A DNA stretch of 64,000 bases from Deltaproteobacteria bacterium (GTDB lineage: Bacteria > Myxococcota_A > UBA9042 > PHBI01 > JACKFB01). This document shows positions 24,541-32,622 of this stretch, piece after piece. Positions within the stretch are counted from its first letter, which is position 1, and every line of letters begins with the position of its first letter. The DNA lies in NCBI GenBank assembly GCA_020632695.1, contig JACKFB010000011.1, positions 62,001 through 126,000 on the forward strand, in the 5' to 3' direction. The notes beneath the pieces are model-generated. The model was not told the DNA's origin. It saw only the letters and a list, made by a program, of their open reading frames with translations, and did not search any database. The position numbers and the translations under genes are program-made.

Positions 24541-26871
24541 GTGCTCTCGGGGGCCGGCATCGCTCGGGCGCTGCGACCGCACAGCGTCCGGCTGGCCATG
24601 GCCCTGCTCGGGGCGCTCGCGATCGGGCTGTGTTTCCTGCCCGGTTTCGACGCCCTGGACTACTACGCCTCGCTCGCCGTCGCCGCGGCGGGGGGGCTGC
24701 TCGGCGGCTTCGCCGGCGTCGGTGTAGCCCGCGAGGCCCTGCGCCGACCCGAGGCGCCGACCGTCGGCGCGATCTTCGCTCGGGCGGCGCTGTCGAGCGC
24801 CCTGCTGGCGGCGCTGCCGGCGGTGATCCTGCTGCTCGACGCGCTCCGGGTGAAGAACTGCGACCCGCTCGAGGGCCTGGCCTTCTACGCGATGGGGGCG
24901 GGCTGCTCGACGCTCTTCGCCGGTCAGCTCGGGGCCGCCGCGGGGCTGGCCACCGGCGGTCGACGCCGCGGGCATCTGCTCTTCGCCGCGGTCTGGCTGG
25001 CCTGGATCGCCCGCGACCTGTGGCACCTCTACGCCGAACCCCCCATCTCCGCCTACGATCCCTTCGTCGGCTTCTTCTCGGGCGCCGTCTACGACGACGT
25101 CATCGAGATCGACGCCCCCTTCGTGGCCTTCCGCCTGCTGAACCTCCTCGAGCTGGCCATCCTGTGGCGGCTGGTCGGCATGGCCTGGGATCCGCTGTCG
25201 CTGCGGGTGACCGCCGGGCGCCTCCAGCGGGCCACGCGCCGCGCCTGGATCTCGCTCGTGGCCCTGGCGATCGCCTTCGGTGTCGCCTACGGCCTGCGCT
25301 CCACCATCGGCTTCGAGCGCGACGCCGCCGACATCGCCCGCGCGCTGGGCGGCGAGCTGTCCAACGACCGCCTCGTGATGCACTACGACGCGCAGACCAT
25401 CGATCTGGAAGAGGCGCGTGCGCTCTTCGAGGACCACCGCTTCCGCCTGGCGCGGGTCGAGGAGCGCTTGGGCCTCCACCACCCGCGCCGCATCCACAGC
25501 TTCGTCTACGGCAGCCCGGCGCAGAAGAGGGCCCTGATGGGCGGCAGCCGCGTGGACGTCGCCCGGCCCTGGCTCGACCAGATCCACCTCAACCGCCTGT
25601 CCTATGGCGACCCGGTGCTCCAGCACGAGCTGGCCCACGTCGTGCTGGGTGGAGCGGCGCCCGGGCCCTTCCACGTGCCGACGCGTGGCCTGGCGCCGCA
25701 GATGGCCCTGGTCGAGGGGGCGGCCGAGGCCCTCGAGCCGCCGAACGGACCGCTGCTGGTGCACCAGTGGGCGGCCGCGCTGCGTCGTGCCCACATCGCT
25801 CCGGATCTGCTGGCGATCATGGGTCCCGGGGGGTTCTGGGCGCAGCCGGCGGGCAAGGCCTACGTGGCGACCGGGTCCTTCCTGGCCTGGCTGCTCGAGA
25901 CCCGCGGGCCGGAGCGCTTCCTGAAAGCGTACGCCAGCGGGGATCTGGAGGCGGCGTACGGACAGCCCCTGGCCGAGCTGGACAGGGCCTGGGGCGCCTG
26001 GCTGGACGGCCTCACCCTCCCCGAGGACGCCATCGCCCTGGCGTTGCAACGCTACGACCGCAAGGCCGTCTTCAGCCGCGTGTGCCCGCTGGAGATCGCG
26101 CGGCTGGAGGCCCGCATCGGGGAGGCGGTCGCGCGCGGCGAGCTGGACCGCGCCCGCGCGCTCTCCGAGCAGGTGGCCGCCTTCATCCCGGGCGAGCCGC
26201 GCGGCCAGATGCTGCTGGCCTCGGTGCGGGCGCTGGACGCGGACCCCGAGGGGGTCGCCCGGGCCGTCGGCCGCCTGGAGTCGCTCGAGAGCACCGGGGA
26301 GGCCACGATGACGCGCGCCCGTGAGCTGCTGGGCGACGCGCGGTGGCGGGCCGGCGATCTCCCGGGCGCGGTCGCGGCGTACGCGGCCATCGCCGAGCGG
26401 GTCCAGACCGAGGACCGCCGCCGCAACGTGCTGGTCAAGCGCGACACGGCCGCGAGCCCGAGCCGCGAGCCGATTCTGGGGCCGTACCTGCTGGGCGAGA
26501 GCGACGACGCCGAGGCGGTGGACTACCTGGCCGAGGCGGTCGCCGACCTCCCGGGCGACCCGCTGCCGCTCTATCTGGCGGCGCGCCGGCTGGCGGTCGA
26601 CCGCGACTTCGAGGCGGCCTCGCGGGCGGCGGCCAGCGCGGCGCCGGGCCTGCGCACCGAGACGGCCGGTCTGGGAGAGGACACCCGGGCGCTGCTCGAC
26701 CGCGAGAACGCCTACTTCCTCGGGGTCGTCGAGATCCGCGCCGGTCGGCTGGAGCGCGGCATGGCCTCGCTGCGGCGCGCGCGGGAGCTGACGCCCTGGG
26801 CCGGCCGCCGGCTCGCCATCGACGACTGGCTGGCGCGGGCCCGCTGGCTGGGCGAAGACCACGAAAATTGA
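24541..26871 (+). CDS. Membrane protein with a HExxH zinc-peptidase domain and TPR tail
   Basis: About 776 residues from GTG 24541; GTG 24514, nine codons earlier, is possible but lies inside the palindrome. At least five hydrophobic helices occur in the first 270 residues (for example SVRLAMALLGALAIGLCFLP and AAVWLAWIARDLWHLY). A soluble domain with VLQHELAHVVLGG follows at about residue 370, a zincin motif, with the downstream LVEGAAEALEPP as the likely third ligand (gluzincin style, peptidase MA-like). A TPR-like alpha-solenoid forms the last 300 residues. Substrate unknown; topology suggests membrane-proximal proteolysis. Confidence 0.75.
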   Translation: MLSGAGIARALRPHSVRLAMALLGALAIGLCFLPGFDALDYYASLAVAAAGGLLGGFAGVGVAREALRRPEAPTVGAIFARAALSSALLAALPAVILLLDALRVKNCDPLEGLAFYAMGAGCSTLFAGQLGAAAGLATGGRRRGHLLFAAVWLAWIARDLWHLYAEPPISAYDPFVGFFSGAVYDDVIEIDAPFVAFRLLNLLELAILWRLVGMAWDPLSLRVTAGRLQRATRRAWISLVALAIAFGVAYGLRSTIGFERDAADIARALGGELSNDRLVMHYDAQTIDLEEARALFEDHRFRLARVEERLGLHHPRRIHSFVYGSPAQKRALMGGSRVDVARPWLDQIHLNRLSYGDPVLQHELAHVVLGGAAPGPFHVPTRGLAPQMALVEGAAEALEPPNGPLLVHQWAAALRRAHIAPDLLAIMGPGGFWAQPAGKAYVATGSFLAWLLETRGPERFLKAYASGDLEAAYGQPLAELDRAWGAWLDGLTLPEDAIALALQRYDRKAVFSRVCPLEIARLEARIGEAVARGELDRARALSEQVAAFIPGEPRGQMLLASVRALDADPEGVARAVGRLESLESTGEATMTRARELLGDARWRAGDLPGAVAAYAAIAERVQTEDRRRNVLVKRDTAASPSREPILGPYLLGESDDAEAVDYLAEAVADLPGDPLPLYLAARRLAVDRDFEAASRAAASAAPGLRTETAGLGEDTRALLDRENAYFLGVVEIRAGRLERGMASLRRARELTPWAGRRLAIDDWLARARWLGEDHEN

Positions 26872-26917
26872 CGGTCCGGCGCTCCTCCCCGAACCTGCGG
26901 CGACGGGAGGACCATCG

Positions 26918-27109
26918 ATGGACGCATCAACGTGGGCCGAGATCCGACGCCGGTTGGGCGCAGAAGGGTGGGGCGGCGTGGCCGTCCGTGAGGTCGCGGG
27001 CATCGCCGCGGTCGGCGGCGCGATGCCTGCCACCGACGAGGCCCGTGAGGTGCTCGAGCGGGCCTGGTCGGACCTCGACGTGCCAGCTCAGGCCGCGCCC
27101 CAGCGCTGA
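26918..27109 (+). CDS. Small hypothetical protein
   Basis: 63 residues, beginning MDASTWAEIRRRLGAEGWGG. A good GGGAGGA box lies six bases before the ATG, the main reason to accept it. Composition (acidic, Trp-containing, no Arg-rich shadow bias) also looks genuine. No motif was recognised. It converges on fdxA, with a strong hairpin between. Confidence 0.5.
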   Translation: MDASTWAEIRRRLGAEGWGGVAVREVAGIAAVGGAMPATDEAREVLERAWSDLDVPAQAAPQR

Positions 27110-27117
27110 GGCCCGGG

Positions 27118-27136
27118 GCGCGCCGACGAGGCGCGC
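27118..27136. terminator. Possible bidirectional hairpin terminator
   Basis: GCGCGCC-GACGA-GGCGCGC, a perfect 7-bp GC stem with a 5-base loop, lies between the converging small ORF and fdxA. There is no T-tract on either side, so termination is inferred from position and stem only. Confidence 0.4.
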
Positions 27137-27168
27137 GGCGCGGCGCGGGCGCCACGCCGCGGCCCATG

Positions 27169-27501
27169 TCAGGCGGGCTTCTCGCTGAGCAGGGCGCGCT
27201 TCGACTCCACGTCCTTGAACTCGTCGGCCGTGTCGAGCGGCGCGTGCTGCTCGGTGATGTTCGGCCACTCGTCGGCGAGGCGGGCGTTGAGCTCGATGTA
27301 CTCGTGCCACTTCTCCGGGAGGTCGTCCTCCTCGAAGATCGCGTTCACCGGGCACTCGGGCTCGCAGGCGCCACAGTCGATGCACTCATCGGGGTTGATG
27401 GCGAGCATGTTCTCGCCCTCGTAGAAGCAATCGACCGGGCAGACGGCCACGCAGTCGGTGTACTTACATTTGATGCAGGGCTCGGCAACGATGTAGGCCA
27501 T
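27169..27501 (-). CDS. fdxA: Seven-iron ferredoxin (FdxA type)
   Basis: 110 residues. MAYIVAEPCIKCKYTDCVAV carries the first cluster cysteines, with spacing typical for a [3Fe-4S] cluster, and PDECIDCGACEPECPVNAIF the [4Fe-4S] cluster. The C-terminal part (EKWHEYIELNARLADEWPNI) matches the Azotobacter ferredoxin I type. GGAG is seven bases before the ATG. It donates electrons at low potential; its partner is not known. The downstream order makes it separate from the transporter gene. Confidence 0.95.
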   Translation of the reverse strand: MAYIVAEPCIKCKYTDCVAVCPVDCFYEGENMLAINPDECIDCGACEPECPVNAIFEEDDLPEKWHEYIELNARLADEWPNITEQHAPLDTADEFKDVESKRALLSEKPA

Positions 27502-27765
27502 GAAATACTCCGCAGGGCCGGCCGCGCCTCGGGATCCGCACACGTTGCGTGACCTCGGGCCCGGGGAACATGCCACCCGTGTACGGTTTGGGCAAGCGCT
27601 TCAACGCCCGTCCAGACGCGGGCGCGCTGCGACGCGACATCTCAGGAGTTGCCCACGCGCCGTCGCCGCTTCCCGAGGCATGGAGGATGTCGTCGGGCGC
27701 GCGGGCAGCCACGCGGCCCGCGCCGGCTTCTCCCGCGATGAGGTGGCCGCGAAGTGGCCCCCATC
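27502..27765. other. 264-base spacer upstream of fdxA
   Basis: It must contain the fdxA promoter. On the minus strand TTGCCC-N17-CATGTT (27554-27582 region) is a weak candidate. No gene, RNA or repeat was recognised. Confidence 0.25.
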
Positions 27766-29205
27766 TCAGTACAGGCCGACCGCCGGCCACCAGCCGTAGA
27801 TCAGCAGGGCCATCGCCAGCCAGGCGAAGACGTTCAGCACCAGGCCGGTGCGCAGGACCACCCGCGGACGGAAGTAGCCCGAGGTCCAGGCCAGGGCCGC
27901 CACCGGCGTCGCGATGGGCAGCAGGAACGCGAAGTTGGTGGGCAGCACCACGGCCATGGTCATCGCGCGCAGATCGATGCCCTTCTGCTCCGCCAGGGAC
28001 AGGGCCGGCGGCAGCAGCATGGCGACCACGGCCGAGTTGCTCATGAACTCGGTGGCGACGGCGGCGCCCAGCGCGATGAGCATCATCAGGCCCTGAGGCC
28101 CCACGCCCACGCCGTCGAAGACCTGCTCGGTGAGCCAGAGGGCGGCGCCCGTGCGCTCCATGGTGCTGCCCAGGCAGATGGCGCCGCCGTACATCACCAC
28201 CAGGCCCCAGTCGACGTGCTTCTGGACGTCCATCCACTTCAGCGCGCCCAGGGCGAAGAGCGCCGCCATCGAGACGAGCGCGATGTTGGCCAGCCCGTAC
28301 TCCTCGCCGGCGACTGCCCACAGGCCGACGGTGATCACGAGCACCAGGCCGACCACGCCCTCGCGCGGGGTGACCTTGCCCATGCGGCGCAGGCGCTCCT
28401 CGAGCTCGGCGAGCGCGGTGGCCGTGGAGGCGATCTCGGGCGGGAAGTGGCGCCAGAGCAGCGTCACGCCGGTGAGCAGCAGCACGATGACCATCGGCAG
28501 GGCGAAGAGCGAGTACTCGAGAAAGCCGACGGTGAGGGTGTGCTGGGTCGCCTCCTCGAGGATGCCGATGGCCAGCGGGCCGCGGCCGCCGCCCAGCACG
28601 GTGAGGCTGCCGCCGACGACGCAGCCCCAGAACATCCCGAAGAAGAGGCCCCGGCCCATGTTGGACTCGGACTGGCGGAGATCCAGGGCGCGGGCGATGT
28701 CGCGCACGATGGGGAAGACCATCACCGCGACGGCGTGCTCGCTCATCACGGTGGAGCCGACCGCGCAGAGGAAGAAGACCGAGAGCACCAGTCGCCGCGG
28801 CGTGCCGCCGAAGCGCCGCACGAACACCGTGGCGGCGCGCTCGGAGAGGCCGGTGACGCTCATGGCCGCCGAGAGCATGAAGGCGCCGAGGATGAAGAAG
28901 ACCACCTTCGAGCCGAAGAAGGCGTAGGTCTCGCGGGCGCCGAGGATGCCGAGCATCGGGACCAGCGCGATGGCCAGCAGGCTGGTGATGGCCAGCGGCA
29001 GCAGCGCGGTGGCGTAGAGCGTGGCGCAGAGGGCGAACACGCAGAGGGTGCCCCAGCCGGCCGTGGTGAGCCCCTGAGGCGGGGAGAGGCCGAGCAGGAG
29101 GAAGAAGAGCGTCAGCAGCACGCCGATCCAGAGCTGACGCCGCAGTCGACTCACCAGGACGATGAGGATGGGGCGGCGGTCGATCTCGTAACGCGCTTCG
29201 GACAT
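27766..29205 (-). CDS. DASS-family (SLC13) anion:sodium symporter
   Basis: 479 residues with about 11-12 hydrophobic helices. Two halves are each marked by a re-entrant motif: SVFFLCAVGSTVMSEHAVAV in the first and ALGAAVATEFMSNSAVVAML in the second, corresponding to the two Ser-Asn-Thr-like sites that bind Na+ and the carboxylate or sulfate substrate. Members import dicarboxylates, citrate, sulfate or phosphate; the motif SNS/SEH does not fix the substrate. It is 146 bases downstream of the radical SAM gene on the same strand, so it may be the last gene of the sulfur-carrier cluster. Confidence 0.88.
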   Translation of the reverse strand: MSEARYEIDRRPILIVLVSRLRRQLWIGVLLTLFFLLLGLSPPQGLTTAGWGTLCVFALCATLYATALLPLAITSLLAIALVPMLGILGARETYAFFGSKVVFFILGAFMLSAAMSVTGLSERAATVFVRRFGGTPRRLVLSVFFLCAVGSTVMSEHAVAVMVFPIVRDIARALDLRQSESNMGRGLFFGMFWGCVVGGSLTVLGGGRGPLAIGILEEATQHTLTVGFLEYSLFALPMVIVLLLTGVTLLWRHFPPEIASTATALAELEERLRRMGKVTPREGVVGLVLVITVGLWAVAGEEYGLANIALVSMAALFALGALKWMDVQKHVDWGLVVMYGGAICLGSTMERTGAALWLTEQVFDGVGVGPQGLMMLIALGAAVATEFMSNSAVVAMLLPPALSLAEQKGIDLRAMTMAVVLPTNFAFLLPIATPVAALAWTSGYFRPRVVLRTGLVLNVFAWLAMALLIYGWWPAVGLY

Positions 29206-29351
29206 CAGAGCGGGCGCCTGTGGACGGATGAGCGCGAGGGGCGGGCGAGGCGGTCAGGGGGTTCGCCATCTCCGGACCCGGACATGGCGTCGGCGGTGTC
29301 TGTTCGGGCTTCTGCGACGGGACCGGCGGCGGGGGAGGGTGGTAGCCCCGC

Positions 29352-30635
29352 TCAGCTCTGCTCGATGCGGCGGACGCGGAGGTGGCGGCGCAGGTCGCTG
29401 AGCACGGTGGAGGTGCGGCGGCCGACGCGGCTGCCCATGACGCGCACCTGGAGCGAGGTCCAGACGCTGTCGTCGTTGGCGAAGAAGCGCCCCTCGAGGG
29501 GGGTGGTGACGATGGCGATGTCGCGGACGAGGTTGAGGCTGAGCTTCCTGGCGCGCACGGCGCTGTAGAGGTGCGTGTGCAGCGCGATGAGCTCGTCGAG
29601 GGTGGGCGGGAAGAGCTCGATGTCGGCGTCGCGGCGCATGTCGCGGCCCTTGAAGGGGCGATAGATCGGCAGGACGGGCAGCACGCCCATCTCGGTCAGC
29701 GCGGTGATGCCGGCCCGCGTGGACTCCAGCGGCTCGAGGCCGACGATGAGGTGGCAGGTCACGCCGCCCGAGGGGAAGACGGTGGCGGCGTAGGCCAGCG
29801 CGTCCAGGAAGCGCGCGCGGCCCACCTCGCGGGCGGGGCCGGGGCAGACGCGCTCGAAGCGCTCGGCGTCGAAGATCTCGAGGTTGTAGCTGACGGCGTC
29901 GACGCCCATCGCGTAGGTGCGGTCGATCCAGCCGTCGTCTTCGGGGGGCAGCGCGTCGACGGCGACCAGGATGTCGAAGTGCTTCTTGATGGCGGCGACG
30001 TAGGGCTCGAGGAAGCGCACACCGCCGTCGCTGGTGCCCAGGTGCCCGACCGAGAGGTAGACCATGTCGATGGGGTTGTCGGCGCGCGCGATGCGGATGG
30101 CCTCGAGCACGTCGTCCACCGGGACGCCGCCGTGGGTGGCGCCGTCCTGGCCCACCCCGCAGAAGCGGCAGCGATCGGCGTCGGTGAGGAAGGTGCAGCG
30201 GTTGCTGGGGGAGAGCGCCAGGTACGGGCCGTGCACGGTGCCGATGCGGCCGTAGGGGATGCCGGTCGAGGTCGTGCGGGTGAAGAAATCCGAGGGGCGA
30301 CGAACCTCGACGCGGCATGTGGCCGAGGCGTCCTCGTCCACCCGGATGGTGAAGGCGTCGTCCACGCAGTCCAGGGCGTAGGGCGTCGGCGCCATGCGAC
30401 CGTCGGTGACAGGCACCGAGACCCAGGTCCCGCCCGGGAGCACCAGATCCACGTCGCCGGCGCTGCCGAAGAGCGCGTGGCCGGTGACCCCGAAGCCGCC
30501 GTTGAGGCGGTCACGCACCGCGTCGGGGACGCGGATGCCGCGCATCATCAGCTCCAGCTTCAGCAGCCCCGGGTTCGCCAGGATCTGGGCGTAGACGCTC
30601 ACGAGGGCGTCGACCCGGGCGGCGGCGGAGCGCAT
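29352..30635 (-). CDS. Radical SAM enzyme with unusual CX8CX2C cluster motif
   Basis: 427 residues from ATG 30635. The cluster site is NRCTFLTDADRCRFCGVGQ (about residue 145): three cysteines spaced CX8CX2C instead of CX3CX2C, followed by an aromatic before the last Cys as in typical radical SAM enzymes. TIM-barrel-like strands follow (DMVYLSVGHLGTSDGG, AVSYNLEIFD, VTCHLIVGLEPLESTRAGI). An N-terminal domain of about 130 residues has no recognised motif. It lies four bases after the JAMM protease gene, so it belongs to the sulfur-carrier operon. A sulfur-insertion or sulfur-dependent rearrangement role is only inference. Confidence 0.8.
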   Translation of the reverse strand: MRSAAARVDALVSVYAQILANPGLLKLELMMRGIRVPDAVRDRLNGGFGVTGHALFGSAGDVDLVLPGGTWVSVPVTDGRMAPTPYALDCVDDAFTIRVDEDASATCRVEVRRPSDFFTRTTSTGIPYGRIGTVHGPYLALSPSNRCTFLTDADRCRFCGVGQDGATHGGVPVDDVLEAIRIARADNPIDMVYLSVGHLGTSDGGVRFLEPYVAAIKKHFDILVAVDALPPEDDGWIDRTYAMGVDAVSYNLEIFDAERFERVCPGPAREVGRARFLDALAYAATVFPSGGVTCHLIVGLEPLESTRAGITALTEMGVLPVLPIYRPFKGRDMRRDADIELFPPTLDELIALHTHLYSAVRARKLSLNLVRDIAIVTTPLEGRFFANDDSVWTSLQVRVMGSRVGRRTSTVLSDLRRHLRVRRIEQS

Positions 30636-30639
30636 GGGG

Positions 30640-31146
30640 TCACCCCTGCTCCTTGCTGCCGCGGATGTCGCCGTGCCGGCTCGACTCCACGAAGGCACCG
30701 CTCGCGTCGTCGAAGCGGAAGCTGCGGTAGCCCCGCACGCCCTCGGCGTGGGCGTTCAGCACGACGTACTCCACGCCCGGATAGCGGGGCTGTGCCGGCT
30801 CGTCGGGCTCGAAGCGCGGCGCCAGCGCCTGCTCGATGTCCTCCTGCGAGAAGTAGGAGCCGTACCCGCAGTGGCTGTGGAAGATGGCCACCACGCGCCG
30901 CCCGGCCTCCTCCTGCGCCATGATCTTCAGCGGGTTCAGGATGTAGGCGATCTCGGCCTGCCGCGGGTAGGTCTCGGGATCCAGCGCGTGGTACTTGTCG
31001 GCCAGGTTCTCGAGCAGGACGGCCTCGGCCCCGTCGGGTCCCTCGACCAGCAGCCCGCAGCACTCGCGCGGGAACCAGGCCATCGCGTGGGCGTCGACCT
31101 GGGCCCGGATCGCCGGCTGCTGGAGGATCTCGTGGGCGTTCAGCAT
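30640..31146 (-). CDS. JAMM/MPN+ metalloprotease (Mec/HcyD-like)
   Basis: 168 residues from ATG 31146; a GTG at 31155 adds three residues. The JAMM zinc site is complete: Glu28 in FPRECCGLLVEG, then FHSHCGYGSYFSQED with His90, His92, Ser100 and Asp103 (HxH-x10-D). Bacterial relatives cleave residues from the C-terminus of ubiquitin-like sulfur carriers (HcyD, QbsD) or release cysteine from CysO (Mec). The adjacent carrier ends in Gly-Gly-Arg, so trimming of Arg is the natural prediction. The start overlaps the upstream E1-fragment ORF by 7 bases. Confidence 0.9.
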   Translation of the reverse strand: MLNAHEILQQPAIRAQVDAHAMAWFPRECCGLLVEGPDGAEAVLLENLADKYHALDPETYPRQAEIAYILNPLKIMAQEEAGRRVVAIFHSHCGYGSYFSQEDIEQALAPRFEPDEPAQPRYPGVEYVVLNAHAEGVRGYRSFRFDDASGAFVESSRHGDIRGSKEQG

Positions 31147-31541
31147 CGCTTCCACCGGATGTCGGTCTCAGGGAGGTTCCACGCCGGCCTGGGGCCGGCA
31201 CCCGACAGCTCGACCAGCGCCGAGAGCGCCGCCATGCTGCCCACCAGACGCGTGTCGGGCTCCGCCCGGTCCAGGAGCAGGTCGGCCGAGCCCTCGGTGC
31301 ACACGGTGACGTCGGGGTTCTGCGCCTGGAGCCCGTCGCCCAGGCGCCCCGCCAGCTCCGGGTCCAGCACCAGGCGGCCCACGCCCGCGGCGGCCAGGTA
31401 GATCGCCGCCTCCTCGGCCGCGAGCCCCGTGCCGCTGACCGCCACCGTGGACGCCAGCAGGCGCGCCTGCCCCGCCCGGCCGACGCCGGACAGCAACAGA
31501 TGCCGCGCATAGCGCGTGACCTGCGCGGGTCCCAGCGACAC
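31140..31541 (-). CDS. Truncated E1-like protein (N-terminal half of MoeB/ThiF)
   Basis: 133 residues, GTG start, 5 bases after the carrier gene. VTRYARHLLLSGVGRAGQAR is the N-terminal helix of MoeB/ThiF proteins, including the conserved Arg that reaches into the partner's active site. The following Rossmann strand VAVSGTGLAAEEAAIYLAAA has lost the GxGGxG nucleotide loop. The ORF then runs to a second strand (RLVLDPELAGRLGD) and stops, with no ATP, Zn or catalytic Cys sites. It is not a simple decaying pseudogene: its frame is intact, and it is coupled to genes on both sides. See findings for the heterodimer hypothesis. Confidence 0.75.
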   Translation of the reverse strand: MSLGPAQVTRYARHLLLSGVGRAGQARLLASTVAVSGTGLAAEEAAIYLAAAGVGRLVLDPELAGRLGDGLQAQNPDVTVCTEGSADLLLDRAEPDTRLVGSMAALSALVELSGAGPRPAWNLPETDIRWKRC

Positions 31542-31546
31542 GCCGC

Positions 31547-31825
31547 CTACCTGCCGCCCGCGATGGCCGGCACGATCTGGAGCTCCGCCCCGTCGCTGAG
31601 CGGGGTGTCCAGGTTGTCCAGGAAGCGGATGTCCTCCTGGTTGGCGTAGACGTTGATGAAGCGGCGCAGGTTGCCGTCGCCGTCGCAGATCTTGGCCTTG
31701 ATGCCCGGGTGGGCGGCCTCGAGCTGGTCGAGCGCGGCGCGGACGTTGGCGCCATCGACGGCGATCGCGTCGTTGCCGCCGGCGAACTTGCGCAGCGAGG
31801 TCGGGATCTTGATGGTCACAGCCAT
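31547..31825 (-). CDS. ThiS/MoaD-like ubiquitin-fold sulfur carrier
   Basis: 92 residues: MAVTIKIPTSLRKFAGGNDA at the start, then the beta-grasp pattern VRAALDQLEAAHPGIKAKIC and FINVYANQEDIRFLDNLDTP (as in CysO and HcyS), ending LQIVPAIAGGR. The Gly-Gly needed for adenylation and thiocarboxylation is followed by one Arg. It is encoded between the two E1-like genes, 31 bases after the first, and most likely becomes a thiocarboxylate after JAMM trimming and E1 activation. Confidence 0.92.
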   Translation of the reverse strand: MAVTIKIPTSLRKFAGGNDAIAVDGANVRAALDQLEAAHPGIKAKICDGDGNLRRFINVYANQEDIRFLDNLDTPLSDGAELQIVPAIAGGR

Positions 31826-31856
31826 CGGACGCTCCTTCGGAAACGGGGGACGGGGA

Positions 31857-32576
31857 TCAGGAACAGCTCGCGGACTCTCGCGGCGGCGCGCTGGCGCGGG
31901 CGGCGCCGTGGCAGGCGGGGCAGTGCTCGCTGGGGGGCACCCTGACGCGCCGCACGCGGCCGCGCAGACCATCGATCGTCGTGACCACGCCGACCTCGTG
32001 GCGCGAGCCGGCCAGCAGGTCCAGCGCGCTGGCGGCCTGGAGGTGCCCGACCACGCCGGCCATGGCGCCCAGCACGCCGGCGTCACCGCAGCTCGCGACC
32101 TCGTGCGGCGCCGGCTCGTCCTCGAACAGGCAGCGCCAGCAGCCGCCGTGGCCGGGCGCGACGGGCAGCACCAGCCCCTCGAAGCGCACCACGCCGCCGA
32201 GCACCGCGGGCACGCCCAGGCTCAGGGCCCGGTCGTTGAGCAGGAAGCCGAAGCCCGGGTCGTCGGTGGCGTCGATGGCCACGTCCACGCCGCCGAGCAT
32301 CGCGTCCAGCCGCGCTGGCGAGGCGCGCTCGGCCACCGCGGTGATCCGGAGCTGCGGCGCGCGGGCCGCCAGGCGGTCGCGCGCGGCCTCCACCTTGGCT
32401 CGTCCCACGTCGGCGGGCCAGAACAGCGTCTGTCGCTGCAGGTTCGAGGGCTCCACCCGGTCGCCGTCGACCAGCACCAGGTGGCCGACGCCCGCCTCGG
32501 CGAGGGCCACGGCCACCGGGCAACCCAGGCCGCCCGCCCCCACGATCAGCGCCGACTTGTCGCCATGAACCGCCAC
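31857..32576 (-). CDS. MoeB/ThiF-type E1-like adenylyltransferase lacking the N-terminal Arg-finger segment
   Basis: 239 residues from GTG 32576, which has GGAG five bases upstream; ATG 32642 would add 22 residues of no family similarity and overlaps the putative operator. It starts almost directly with the nucleotide loop SALIVGAGGLGCPVAVALAE. Active-site parts are complete: LVLVDGDRVEPSNLQRQTLF, GRAKVEA, DVAIDATDDPGFG, the catalytic Cys in EVASCGDAGVLGAMAG, and zinc ligands CWRC and CPAC. Normal MoeB/ThiF has about 30 further N-terminal residues with RY-x-RQ; here these are absent and occur instead in the short ORF at 31140-31541. Confidence 0.9.
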   Translation of the reverse strand: MAVHGDKSALIVGAGGLGCPVAVALAEAGVGHLVLVDGDRVEPSNLQRQTLFWPADVGRAKVEAARDRLAARAPQLRITAVAERASPARLDAMLGGVDVAIDATDDPGFGFLLNDRALSLGVPAVLGGVVRFEGLVLPVAPGHGGCWRCLFEDEPAPHEVASCGDAGVLGAMAGVVGHLQAASALDLLAGSRHEVGVVTTIDGLRGRVRRVRVPPSEHCPACHGAARASAPPRESASCS

Positions 32577-32622
32577 TCTGACTCCGGGGCGCCGAGCCCT
32601 GCCGGGACCGCCGCGACCTCGA

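Noticed and set aside
31140..31541. Treating the short E1-like ORF as a decayed pseudogene
   Set aside because: Its frame is intact, it overlaps or nearly touches both neighbours, and it carries exactly the segment missing from the other E1 protein, so a functional gene is the better reading.
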